A DNA stretch of 9,204 bases from UBA5109 sp965662565 (GTDB lineage: Bacteria > Pseudomonadota > Gammaproteobacteria > Pseudomonadales > Pseudohongiellaceae). The position numbers were made by a program, and so were the translations under genes. How positions within the stretch are numbered: the stretch's first letter is position 1; every line of letters starts with the position of its first letter. The notes under the pieces were generated by a model, which had not been told where the DNA came from, made no database searches, and saw only the letters and a program-made list of their open reading frames with translations. The stretch is taken from positions 1 to 9,204 of the forward strand of contig CBFIHS010000059.1 in assembly GCA_965662565.1 (NCBI GenBank). Direction: 5' to 3'. Positions 1 to 7,176 of this stretch are shown here, piece by piece.

Positions 1-1491
1 TCAGCAATTATTGCAGCTGCCAAGTTATCGAATCGTTATGTTACTGATAGGCAGTTGCCGGATAAAGCAATTGACTTGATTGATGAAGCTGCAAGCTTGA
101 TTCGTATGGAAATTGATTCCAAGCCGGAAGAAATGGATCGCCTTGAACGCCGTCTTATTCAGTTGAAAATTGAACGAGAGGCTTTGAAGAAAGAGACGGA
201 CGAAGCGTCTAAGAAAAGATTGCAAAAGCTTGAAGACGATATATCAAAGCTAGAGGCTGAGTTCTCTGATCTTGATGAAATTCTTAGAGCAGAAAAAGCG
301 ACTCTACACGGTTCGCAAAAAGTTAAAAGTGATTTAGAGCAGGCCAAAATTGATCTTGAGTCAGCCAGGCGCTCAGGGGATTTGGCGCGCATGTCTGAAC
401 TGCAATATGGAATGATCCCTGAGCTGGAAAAGAAATTGGAAGACTCAGCTGACTCTAAAAATATTGAAATGAAGTTGCTTCGTAACAAAGTGACTGATGA
501 AGAAATCGCTGAAGTGGTTTCGCGTGCAACCGGTATCCCTGTTTCTAAAATGCTGGAAGGAGATAAACAGAAATTACTTCGCATGGAAGAGGCTCTTCAT
601 CAACGGGTGATTGGACAAAATGAAGCGGTCAATGCGGTTGCTAATGCTGTAAGGCGTTCACGTTCTGGTTTATCAGATCCACGTAGACCTAATGGCTCAT
701 TTCTCTTTCTTGGACCAACAGGTGTTGGAAAAACTGAACTGTGTAAAGCGCTGGCCCAATTTCTTTTTGATACTGAAGACGCGATGGTGCGAATCGATAT
801 GTCGGAGTTCATGGAACAACACTCTGTGGCTCGACTTATTGGTGCCCCACCTGGTTATATTGGCTATGAAGAAGGGGGGTATTTGACTGAAGCCGTTAGA
901 AGGCGCCCTTATGCGGTGCTATTACTTGATGAGGTCGAGAAAGCACATCCAGATGTCTTTAATATCCTCTTACAAGTTCTTGATGATGGACGCTTAACAG
1001 ACGGTCATGGGCGCACTGTGGATTTCAGAAACACGGTGATTGTAATGACATCAAACCTTGGTTCGGATCGTATACAAGAGCTTATGGGTGATGATTCAAG
1101 TAAAGATCAAAATTACTCGCTCGTTAAAGACTCTGTCTTAGAAGTTGTTTCAAAGCATTTCCGACCGGAGTTTGTTAATCGTATTGATGAACTAGTTGTT
1201 TTTCATCCGCTTGCTCGGGAACAAGTCAGGGGCATCGCGGAAATTCAATTGCAGCTTTTGGAACAACGTTTACTTGAAAATGATTTGAAGATGGAGATGA
1301 GCGTTGAAGTTCTAGACAAACTTGCTGCCCTTGGTTTTGATCCTGTGTATGGCGCTAGACCTTTAAAAAGGGCCATTCAGCTTTGGATTGAAAACCCATT
1401 GGCTCAGAGTATGCTGGCAGGAAATTTTGTGCCGGGTGATACCATTTTTGCGAAATTAGAAGGTGAAGAAATAGTGTTCACTAAGAATTAA
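1..1491 (+). CDS. clpB: ATP-dependent disaggregase ClpB, C-terminal part (5' end outside window)
   Basis: Cytosolic Hsp100 chaperone that threads aggregated proteins through a hexameric ring together with DnaK. The frame is open from base 1, so the gene enters from the left; 496 codons are visible, and with a usual length near 860 residues about 360 are missing (N-domain and most of the first ATPase domain). Visible residues 40-160 form the charged coiled-coil middle domain, including the GDLARMSELQYG segment, that separates ClpB from ClpA and ClpC. The second ATPase domain has Walker A GPTGVGKT (238-245), pore loop GYIGYEEGG (285-293), Walker B VLLLDE (306-311), the RPEFVNR arginine-finger region (388-394) and sensor-2 GARPLKR (451-457). 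Nothing is broken. The TTG at 55 is internal, not a start. The heat-shock promoter would lie outside the window. Identification is very secure. Confidence 0.98.
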   Translation, partial: SAIIAAAKLSNRYVTDRQLPDKAIDLIDEAASLIRMEIDSKPEEMDRLERRLIQLKIEREALKKETDEASKKRLQKLEDDISKLEAEFSDLDEILRAEKATLHGSQKVKSDLEQAKIDLESARRSGDLARMSELQYGMIPELEKKLEDSADSKNIEMKLLRNKVTDEEIAEVVSRATGIPVSKMLEGDKQKLLRMEEALHQRVIGQNEAVNAVANAVRRSRSGLSDPRRPNGSFLFLGPTGVGKTELCKALAQFLFDTEDAMVRIDMSEFMEQHSVARLIGAPPGYIGYEEGGYLTEAVRRRPYAVLLLDEVEKAHPDVFNILLQVLDDGRLTDGHGRTVDFRNTVIVMTSNLGSDRIQELMGDDSSKDQNYSLVKDSVLEVVSKHFRPEFVNRIDELVVFHPLAREQVRGIAEIQLQLLEQRLLENDLKMEMSVEVLDKLAALGFDPVYGARPLKRAIQLWIENPLAQSMLAGNFVPGDTIFAKLEGEEIVFTKN

Positions 1492-1514
1492 ACTCTTCAG
1501 CTTTTGGATTGTAC

Positions 1515-1548
1515 TTTCCTTGTGAGTATATTTTTGAAATAAAGGAAA
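1515..1548. terminator. Weak hairpin between convergent clpB and Nudix genes
   Basis: The 109-base gap between the two stop codons holds a perfect 7-bp inverted repeat, TTTCCTT (1515-1521) and AAGGAAA (1542-1548). Next to its right arm is an inner 5-bp stem TATTT-TTG-AAATA (1529-1541), leaving a 7-base bulge on the left side. Its place between converging genes fits a shared 3' end. It is AT-rich and has no T-run after either arm, so it is not a classic intrinsic terminator. Confidence 0.25.
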
Positions 1549-1600
1549 TGAAAAATACAGCTGCAGTCTTAATTGGATTGCCGCTTTATTTTGATGCCTC

Positions 1601-2149
1601 TTAGAGTTTGTTCTTTTCTTTTAGGTAATGGAATGTTCGCATTAAACCTATTACCGCTAATGCATCTTTTATTTCTTGTTCTAAGACCATTTTCCAGGCT
1701 TCTAGGAAAGGGATTTTAATGAGCTTTAATTCTTCTGTAGGATCCGGTTGCGCTGCATTCTCAGTTAAACCTTCAGCAATGAAAAGTTCGCCTCGTTCAT
1801 TGGTAAAACAATTGCTCGTATAGATTTCACCCAAATTAGTCCATTTTTTAGCGCTCAATCCTGTTTCTTCTAAGAGTTCACGTTTGGCGCCAGCTAAAAG
1901 GGATTCATGTTTCTCTACGCCGCCTTCAGGAATTTCCCAGCTGTAGCAGTCTAGAGTGTAGCGATATTGACCAACTAAATAGGTGTCTAAGTTCTCCGTT
2001 AAAGGAATAATACCAACAGCAGGCTTCGTCTCAACAACCCCATAAATCCCTGGATTACCTTGAGGAGTAATAACCTGGTCCTCTCTTACTCTGATCCATG
2101 GGTTTGTATAGATTTCTTTGGTATTCAGAGTTTTCCAAGGATTTTTCAC
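1601..2149 (-). CDS. Nudix hydrolase, ADP-ribose pyrophosphatase-like
   Basis: Probably a cytosolic hydrolase that splits ADP-ribose or a related nucleoside-diphosphate sugar into a nucleotide and a sugar phosphate. The 182-residue protein has a complete Nudix box at residues 76-98 matching G-x5-E-x7-RE-U-x-EE-x-G-U: G76, E82, R90-E91, E94-E95, G97, with the metal-binding glutamates intact. The upstream WEIPEGG (71-77) and the strand YLVGQYRY are typical of the ADP-ribose pyrophosphatase subgroup. The start is GTG at 2149, preceded by AAGGA with six bases between. The ATG one base further upstream in another frame is followed at once by TGA and cannot be used. The gene converges on clpB and diverges from the TPR gene. 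No signal peptide. Family assignment is firm; substrate is inferred. Confidence 0.93.
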   Translation of the reverse strand: MKNPWKTLNTKEIYTNPWIRVREDQVITPQGNPGIYGVVETKPAVGIIPLTENLDTYLVGQYRYTLDCYSWEIPEGGVEKHESLLAGAKRELLEETGLSAKKWTNLGEIYTSNCFTNERGELFIAEGLTENAAQPDPTEELKLIKIPFLEAWKMVLEQEIKDALAVIGLMRTFHYLKEKNKL

Positions 2150-2179
2150 ATTGTTTCCTTTTTATAGAGTGTTGATTGT

Positions 2180-2208
2180 TTTACAAGCATAGATCGGCTA
2201 GCTATGAT
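2180..2208 (+). promoter_or_regulatory. Sigma-70-like promoter for the TPR gene
   Basis: TTTACA (2180-2185, five of six to the -35 consensus), a 17-base spacer, and TATGAT (2203-2208, five of six to the -10 consensus). Transcription would start near 2215, giving a leader of about 85 bases before the ATG at 2299. The spacer contains the palindrome GCTAGC (2197-2202). The element lies between the divergent Nudix and TPR genes and points at the latter. Confidence 0.6.
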
Positions 2209-2298
2209 TAATTTACCTATTAGTGAAGAAATTCCCAAGCTGTTTTTCCACTTCAATTTCGTCGTCGTTTGTTCAGGTTTAAAGTGAATAGTTAGAAT

Positions 2299-2898
2299 AT
2301 GTCCAAGTTCATAAACACAATGGTCTCTGTTTTACTCATCTGTATTGGCTCGATGAGTTTTGCTCAGAGTGTGCCTGTTGGCAGCGAAAATTTCGCTGCC
2401 CATAAGTGTTATTTAGACTCTACTATAATATCTACTGTTGAGGATCTCGAAATCCAAAATGATTTGATAGAAGCCTGTAATGATGCAATTAGTGAATACG
2501 TTCTAAGTGACAAAGACCTGGCTGCAACTTTTTCCAATAGGGGGTTGTTGAATGCCGCATTAGGCAATGTCGCTGAAGCCTTGGCCGATTATAATTCTGC
2601 GTTGGACTTACAAGATGATCTAGCTCAAGCCTATCTAAATAGAGGCGTTATTTTTCATTTTGAGAGAGATTACAATAGAGCGATTAGTGACTACAGTAAG
2701 GCGATCGATTTAAACGTAAGTCAGCCGCACTTAGCCCATTTTTCACGAGCAGCAGCATTTGAAGTGTTAAAGCGCTGGCAAGACTCGGCGGCAGACTATA
2801 CAAAAGCTCTTGAATACCGAAAGAACTGGTTGCCAGCGAGCACTCGATTGAGTTCGGTATTAGAAAGAATTAATTCAGAGCGTGGGTATCATCCTTAA
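2299..2898 (+). CDS. Exported tetratricopeptide-repeat (TPR) protein
   Basis: A small protein of 199 residues, unknown in specific function; TPR domains bind other proteins, here probably in the periplasm. Residues 1-23 look like a Sec signal peptide (K3, hydrophobic run 8-17, likely cleavage near FAQ-S). Three TPR units follow at about 75-107, 108-141 and 145-178, with the recurring A-DY-AL and A-YLNRG patterns. The mature part has two cysteines (C37, C60) that could form a disulfide. The ATG is fixed by an in-frame TAG at 2293-2295 just upstream, but no good Shine-Dalgarno sequence precedes it. A strong promoter-like element lies upstream. Its stop is one base from that of the opposing alkaline phosphatase gene. 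The TPR call is firm; the partner is unknown. Confidence 0.9.
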   Translation: MSKFINTMVSVLLICIGSMSFAQSVPVGSENFAAHKCYLDSTIISTVEDLEIQNDLIEACNDAISEYVLSDKDLAATFSNRGLLNAALGNVAEALADYNSALDLQDDLAQAYLNRGVIFHFERDYNRAISDYSKAIDLNVSQPHLAHFSRAAAFEVLKRWQDSAADYTKALEYRKNWLPASTRLSSVLERINSERGYHP

Positions 2899-2899
2899 T

Positions 2900-4546
2900 C
2901 TATTTTAGTTTCTCTATAGCAAGTTTCTCTAAATTTCCCGCATAATTCATTACGTGAAAAATAACGTTTTGCTCAATATTCCCGCTAATTAAATGTGCTC
3001 CTGGACCAGATGCATAGATAGGTACATCTTCTCCGCCATGAGTTTCAGCAGCTAAAGGAATGAGTGTTTCTTGATGAAAGCCAGGGCGCTCGGTATCAAC
3101 TTCACTTAAGTCCATTCGTCCAAAATATGTGGGTTGATTGGAGCTCGGATCGACTGTTTCATAGTTTCCGTCTGTTCTTTCTTGGTAATCTGCAAAGCCT
3201 CTGCCATTAGCATAAGTTAATGTTGTATAAGGCATCCCCGTTTCATCTAGGCCGAAATCGGTTTGAGGATTGCCGGAATTATCATTGCTGATAACTTTCC
3301 CCAAAATCGGATTGCCTCTTGTTGGGTAACCTGACATTGATAAAACATGGCTGTGATCAGCGGTAACTATGATTAAAGTTTCTTCAGACTTGGTGGCTGA
3401 AAAAGATGCAGCTACTGCTTCTGAGAGTTCCAATGTGTCACTTAATGCGTTGTAGGCATTGTTTGCATGGTGGGCATGATCAATACGGCCAGCTTCAACA
3501 ACAAGGAAAAAGCCATCACTGTCTTCTTCTAATATATCAATTGCTTTTAAAGTCATTTCAGTGAGTGAAGGTTCTCCAGCTCTGTCGTTTTTGCGATCAG
3601 ACTCATAGAGCATATGAGAATCATTAAACAAGCCTAAAATGTTGGCTGAGTCTTTATCATTGAGACTGGAAAACCCTGCTCGGTCCATGACATAAGCCCC
3701 GCCTTTTGATGTCCATTGTTGAATTAGATTTTGACCATCATTTCTGCGACCTTCATTAGCGCGTTCTGAAAACCCAATAATGCTCTCTGGATCTTGATCG
3801 AAAAACATTGCTCTTCCACCTCCGAAAGCGATGTCTATACCATCGATCTCTGGGTCATCGGAGTTAATGCTTTGCTTTAAGTGCTCAGAAAAGTTGATAA
3901 ATTGACTTGCTATATCTAAGCAGTCTTCGGATGGAGTTTGGGCTTCCCAATTACGTTCAGCTGAGTTCGCATAAGCAGCAGCGGGAGTGGCATGTGTAAG
4001 TCTTGCCGTAGTGACGATACCTGTTGCCTTGCCAGCGATTTCGGCAAGCTTGAGTGCAGACATTAGGTCTGGGCTATTAAGATTTTGATAGTTTTCACAG
4101 CTAGCGCGTTCCACTTCTTCACTAACACTTATGACACCCGCCCGAGTTTTAACGCCAGTCATCATAGCCGTCATGGTGCCTGCGGAGTCTGGTGTTTGTT
4201 GATTCGTGTTATAAGTCTTTGACAGGCCTGTCCACGGGAATTTTTCGAAACTTAGTTGGTATTCTTCTCCATTTTGCTGTTGTTGCTGTCCAGCATAAAT
4301 ACGAGCGGCCGTTACCGTTGTCATACTCATACCATCGCCAACAAAAAGAATAATATTTTTAGCCGAACCCGGATTGTTATTAATAGTTTTCGATCTTGCT
4401 AGCTCCAGGGCTGATACGCCATCTTGGTACCAAGCAGACTGATTCGTTAAAGTTGATAAAGAATCACTTTGAGAGCAAGAAATGAGGCATAAAGAGATTG
4501 TTAGAAAGAGTATATTTTTTGATTTTAATCGGATTGTCTTATTCAT
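2900..4546 (-). CDS. Alkaline phosphatase (PhoA superfamily), predicted outer-membrane lipoprotein
   Basis: Releases phosphate from organic monoesters outside the cytoplasm. The 548-residue protein starts with a lipoprotein signal: basic residues 3-10, a hydrophobic stretch, and lipobox LISC with C24; serine at +2 favours the outer membrane. The two-zinc, one-magnesium site is complete: D71 in FVGDGMS, nucleophile S121 in TPDSAGT, H185 and T187 in THATPAA, R198, E351 and D356/H360 in VEAGRIDHAHH, D397-H398 in TADHSH, H503 in ETHGGED. H185 and H357 replace E. coli Asp153 and Lys328, as in animal and several marine bacterial enzymes. Residues 400-495 form the crown-like insert; QQQQQ (87-91) is probably a surface loop. 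It lies 90 bases downstream of the dehydrogenase on the same strand. A weak GAG precedes the ATG; no Pho box was seen. Export and activity are well supported; lipid attachment is predicted. Confidence 0.95.
   Translation of the reverse strand: MNKTIRLKSKNILFLTISLCLISCSQSDSLSTLTNQSAWYQDGVSALELARSKTINNNPGSAKNIILFVGDGMSMTTVTAARIYAGQQQQQNGEEYQLSFEKFPWTGLSKTYNTNQQTPDSAGTMTAMMTGVKTRAGVISVSEEVERASCENYQNLNSPDLMSALKLAEIAGKATGIVTTARLTHATPAAAYANSAERNWEAQTPSEDCLDIASQFINFSEHLKQSINSDDPEIDGIDIAFGGGRAMFFDQDPESIIGFSERANEGRRNDGQNLIQQWTSKGGAYVMDRAGFSSLNDKDSANILGLFNDSHMLYESDRKNDRAGEPSLTEMTLKAIDILEEDSDGFFLVVEAGRIDHAHHANNAYNALSDTLELSEAVAASFSATKSEETLIIVTADHSHVLSMSGYPTRGNPILGKVISNDNSGNPQTDFGLDETGMPYTTLTYANGRGFADYQERTDGNYETVDPSSNQPTYFGRMDLSEVDTERPGFHQETLIPLAAETHGGEDVPIYASGPGAHLISGNIEQNVIFHVMNYAGNLEKLAIEKLK
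2907..2931. repeat. 10-bp direct repeat in the phosphatase C-terminal codons
   Basis: AGTTTCTCTA occurs at 2907-2916 and 2922-2931, exactly 15 bases apart and so in the same reading frame. In the phosphatase it encodes the repeated EKL of the C-terminal tail LEKLAIEKLK. It looks like a small in-frame tandem duplication. Confidence 0.6.
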
Positions 4547-4636
4547 TTGTGAGGCTCATAGTGAAGTAAGATTTGAAGCTGAACTTGTCATAGAAAAAGA
4601 CCAAAATAGCGATTTGAAAGCTAGTATATTTAAAGA

Positions 4637-5398
4637 TCAGGGCGCCAGCATCATTCCGCCATCTACGGGCATTTGTATTCCGGTTATGAAAGAGGCTGCA
4701 TCGGAACACAAAAAGGCAACTGCAGCAGCGGCTTCCTCAGGTTTGCCAATTCGGCCCATCGGATGAAGAGATTTAGCAAATTCAAAAATCGCAGGATCCT
4801 CAAAAAGTTCTTGGGAGAGTGGGGTGGTAATAACGCCGGGACAGATTGAGTTGATTCTAATCCCTTGCTTGGCATATTCGGCGGCAACACATTTTGTGAT
4901 TCCAACTGCGCCATGTTTGCTGCCAAGATAAGCTGAGCCTGGTAGTGGGCCTCCGGCTAAACCTGCTACTGAAATATTATTGACTATGGCGCCCCCGCTC
5001 TTAAGAATTTCTGGAATTTCATACTTCATACAAAGCCAAGTGCCTTTCATGTTGACATCAACCACATGATCAAAATCTTCTTCATTGTAATCAAGAATGG
5101 GGACGGCATTGCCTCCAACCCCTGAGTTATTGAAGGCATAATCAAGACGCCCATAGGTATCAACGCTCGCTTTAACCATTGCTTTGACATCCTCACTTTT
5201 AGTGACGTCAGTTTTCACAAAGATGGCTTCACCGCCTTGTTCAACAATAGAGTTGACGACTGCTTGTCCTTCATTTTCGCGACGCGCAGCAATGACCACC
5301 TTGGCTCCTTCCTCTGCAAATAACAACGCAGTTGCTTGGCCTATTCCAGAGTTGCCGCCAGTTACAATAATGACCTTATCTTTGAAACGAACTCCCAT
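4637..5398 (-). CDS. Short-chain dehydrogenase/reductase (SDR), classical type
   Basis: A cytosolic NAD(P)-dependent oxidoreductase with an unknown alcohol or ketone substrate. Numbering from the first ATG at 5401 (254 residues), it has the cofactor motif TGGNSGIG (14-21), R40-R41 at the end of the second strand (suggesting NADP preference), D65, NNSG in place of the usual NNAG (91-94), and the catalytic tetrad N117, S144, Y158, K162. CPGV follows at 187-190 and the C-terminal MPVDGG at 244-249. Two ATG codons are adjacent. AAGGAG ends two bases before the first but five before the second, so the start at 5398 (253 residues) is preferred. It is divergent from ppx and upstream of the phosphatase; a functional link to either is unproven. 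Family certain, substrate not. Confidence 0.95.
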   Translation of the reverse strand: MGVRFKDKVIIVTGGNSGIGQATALLFAEEGAKVVIAARRENEGQAVVNSIVEQGGEAIFVKTDVTKSEDVKAMVKASVDTYGRLDYAFNNSGVGGNAVPILDYNEEDFDHVVDVNMKGTWLCMKYEIPEILKSGGAIVNNISVAGLAGGPLPGSAYLGSKHGAVGITKCVAAEYAKQGIRINSICPGVITTPLSQELFEDPAIFEFAKSLHPMGRIGKPEEAAAAVAFLCSDAASFITGIQMPVDGGMMLAP

Positions 5399-5436
5399 CA
5401 TAGCTCCTTGTTAACTTCTTAGTATTCTTTGTGTGG

Positions 5437-5442
5437 ACTATA
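5437..5442 (-). promoter_or_regulatory. Candidate -10 element for the SDR gene
   Basis: On the minus strand this reads TATAGT, five of six to the -10 consensus, and would give a leader of about 30 bases before the ATG at 5398. The matching -35 position is poor (TTTTAA at 17 bases, three of six), so an activator or another sigma factor would be needed if it is real. Confidence 0.3.
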
Positions 5443-5487
5443 AACTAATGTCTCAGAACTTAAAAATTCTTCAGCTAGATTCAAGAA

Positions 5488-5501
5488 ATGAAAACTTTCA
5501 T
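5488..5501. repeat. 14-bp dyad ATGAAA-AC-TTTCAT in the divergent region
   Basis: A perfect 6-bp inverted repeat with a 2-base centre, lying between the divergent SDR and ppx genes. The size and position fit a binding site for a dimeric regulator, but AT-rich palindromes of this length also arise by chance. Confidence 0.3.
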
Positions 5502-5535
5502 AAATATATGACCCTACATTGATGTACACTATACG

Positions 5536-5551
5536 ATGTCAAGGTAGACAT
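5536..5551. promoter_or_regulatory. Operator-like dyad ATGTC-N6-GACAT upstream of ppx
   Basis: Inverted repeat ATGTC (5536-5540) and GACAT (5547-5551) around a 6-base spacer, ending 31 bases before the ppx start. A weak promoter-like pair, ATGTCA (5536-5541) and TATTAT (5560-5565) 18 bases apart, overlaps it; if used, the mRNA leader would be only about ten bases long. A TGTACA palindrome (5523-5528) and a second GATGT copy (5521) lie just upstream. Confidence 0.3.
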
Positions 5552-5582
5552 TAATTAACTATTATTTTTAGAAGTCCTTATT

Positions 5583-7064
5583 TTGCCAATTAACAACGAA
5601 TCACCTTATTTTGCTGCAGTAGACCTTGGGTCGAATAGTTTTCATATGCTTATCGCCCGGATTACAAATGGGCAAGTTGAAATTATTGATCGTGAAAAGG
5701 AGATGGTGCAAATAGCTAAAGGGATCAAAAAAGATGGTTACTTAAGTTTAGATGCTCAAGCTCGAGCTTTAGAATGTCTACATAGGTTTTCTGAGCGATT
5801 ACGTGATATTCCCAATGATCAAATTCGTGCAGTTGGGACCAAAACACTTAGAGCAACCAGTCGGTCGAAGGACTTTTTAAAAAACGCTGAGAAAAGTCTG
5901 GGGGTTCCAATTCAAATTATTTCTGGTTACGAAGAAGCTCGTCTGGTTTATTCCGGTCTATCTCATTCAGTTTTGAATGATGACAACAGACGCTTGGTTG
6001 TGGATATTGGTGGTGGCAGCACTGAGTTCATCATTGGTGAAGGCTATGACCCCGAGCTTTTGGAAAGTTTAAACATTGGCTGTGTAAGTTTCACGACACG
6101 CTACCTAAGTAAATCAGGCGAAATCACTCATAAATTTATGGAGAAAGTGTATTTAGCGGCCTGTTCTGAAATAGAAGTCTTGAGAAAAAACTATCGTAAA
6201 AGAGGTTGGGAAATTGTCTTTGGAACCTCTGGAACTGCGCGGGCAATCGCTGACTTAACTATGGACAAAGATGGTGGAGCAGTTATTAGTAAAGCCGCTT
6301 TGGATCAGTTGGCGATTGATGTGGTTGAAAATGCCAAACTTCTGGAGCAAGTGCCCCCTTTGAGAAAAGATGTACTGCCAGCTGGAGTTGCAATTCTAAA
6401 GGCAATTTTTGATCAGCTGAGCATTGAAACAATGCATGTGGGTGATTCAGCACTTAAAGAAGGCATAATTTATGACACGATTGGGCGATTAAGTGATCAT
6501 GATTCCCGAGATGAAACCATAAACAATTTACAGAAACGCTATCAGGTAGATGAAGATCAAGCCCAACGAGTTGCCACTACGGCACTTACGTTTTGGAAGC
6601 AGGTGGATGGACCCGCATTGATCGGTGTTTCTCGCACTAAAATATTGCGCTGGGCTGCTCTTATTCATGAGATCGGTTTAAGCATCTCTCATACTAGCTT
6701 CCACCACCATGGTTATTATTTATTACGCAATACTGATATGGCAGGCTTCGGCCGCTATGAGCAATACATACTGGCTAACTTGATACGCTCACATCGAAAA
6801 GGCTTGTACTCTAAGAAGTTTGAAGACATGGATGATGCCGCAGTCGCTGCATTTGTACCTTTACTTGTTTGTTTACGATTAGCCGTTCTTCTACACCGAC
6901 GCAGAGAAGACATCGATACGCTGCCAAAAATTACACAATCAGAATTTGGTTATAAATTACAATTTGAGGCTGGTTGGTTAAAAGGTAACCCGCTCACTCT
7001 TGCTGGTTTGAAACTAGAGAAAGATCAATATGAAAGTATTGGAGTCGAGCTTGTCTTTAAATAG
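5583..7064 (+). CDS. ppx: Exopolyphosphatase, Ppx/GppA family
   Basis: Removes terminal phosphates from inorganic polyphosphate; family members may also hydrolyse the alarmone pppGpp. The 493-residue protein has the sugar-kinase/Hsp70-type fold: first phosphate loop DLGSNSF (14-20), catalytic glutamate region SGYEEAR (114-120), second phosphate loop DIGGGSTE (141-148), GTSGT (214-218), and a C-terminal HD-like helical part with LIHEIG (360-365), H370 and HHH (374-376). E. coli Ppx (about 513 residues) and GppA (about 494) are both close in length; the N-terminus MPI..SP.FAAVDLGSNSFHM resembles Ppx. The start is TTG at 5583: the first in-frame ATG (5647) would delete the phosphate loop. AGAAG at 5570-5574 is a modest ribosome site. 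No polyphosphate kinase gene is nearby. Ppx against GppA is not decided by sequence alone. Confidence 0.94.
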   Translation: MPINNESPYFAAVDLGSNSFHMLIARITNGQVEIIDREKEMVQIAKGIKKDGYLSLDAQARALECLHRFSERLRDIPNDQIRAVGTKTLRATSRSKDFLKNAEKSLGVPIQIISGYEEARLVYSGLSHSVLNDDNRRLVVDIGGGSTEFIIGEGYDPELLESLNIGCVSFTTRYLSKSGEITHKFMEKVYLAACSEIEVLRKNYRKRGWEIVFGTSGTARAIADLTMDKDGGAVISKAALDQLAIDVVENAKLLEQVPPLRKDVLPAGVAILKAIFDQLSIETMHVGDSALKEGIIYDTIGRLSDHDSRDETINNLQKRYQVDEDQAQRVATTALTFWKQVDGPALIGVSRTKILRWAALIHEIGLSISHTSFHHHGYYLLRNTDMAGFGRYEQYILANLIRSHRKGLYSKKFEDMDDAAVAAFVPLLVCLRLAVLLHRRREDIDTLPKITQSEFGYKLQFEAGWLKGNPLTLAGLKLEKDQYESIGVELVFK

Positions 7065-7080
7065 GAAAGACGAGTTTCCT
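7063..7080 (+). terminator. Possible weak terminator after ppx
   Basis: AGGAAA (7063-7068), loop GACGAG, TTTCCT (7075-7080), then TTCT. The 6-bp hairpin overlaps the ppx stop codon. The stem is short and the following T-run is interrupted, so termination would be partial at best. Confidence 0.25.
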
Positions 7081-7165
7081 TTCTGTGAAAAGGTGGTTTA
7101 TAGTATGGGCAGTGCAGTGTTAATGGTCCAATTTCAATTTGGATATCTTTAATTCGACAACCCCC

Positions 7166-7170
7166 AGGAG
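7166..7170 (+). promoter_or_regulatory. Ribosome binding site AGGAG deciding the DUF4159 start
   Basis: A perfect Shine-Dalgarno core in a C-rich setting (CCCCCAGGAG). It is 45 bases before the GTG at 7216, too far to serve it, but six bases before ATA at 7177 and three before ATT at 7174. It therefore supports an unusual upstream start. Confidence 0.65.
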
Positions 7171-7176
7171 TTTATT

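Noticed and set aside
159..886. Open frames opposite and within clpB
   Set aside because: They overlap the highly conserved ClpB coding sequence and have serine- or leucine-rich content typical of non-coding frames.
4583..4592. Pho-box half-site resembling CTGTCAT upstream of the phosphatase
   Set aside because: Only one TTGTCAT copy is present, and no second copy lies 11 bases away on either side, so a PhoB site is not supported.
4482..4766. Plus-strand reading frame across the phosphatase start and SDR end
   Set aside because: It covers the opposite strand of two well-supported genes, resembles no known family, and its composition mirrors those genes.
4684..5414. Two open frames overlapping the SDR gene
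   Set aside because: The SDR frame has every catalytic motif; these are out-of-frame readings of it.
5539..5550. Perfect TTGACA on the minus strand (5539-5544 region) as a promoter for the SDR gene
   Set aside because: No acceptable -10 element lies 16-18 bases downstream on that strand.
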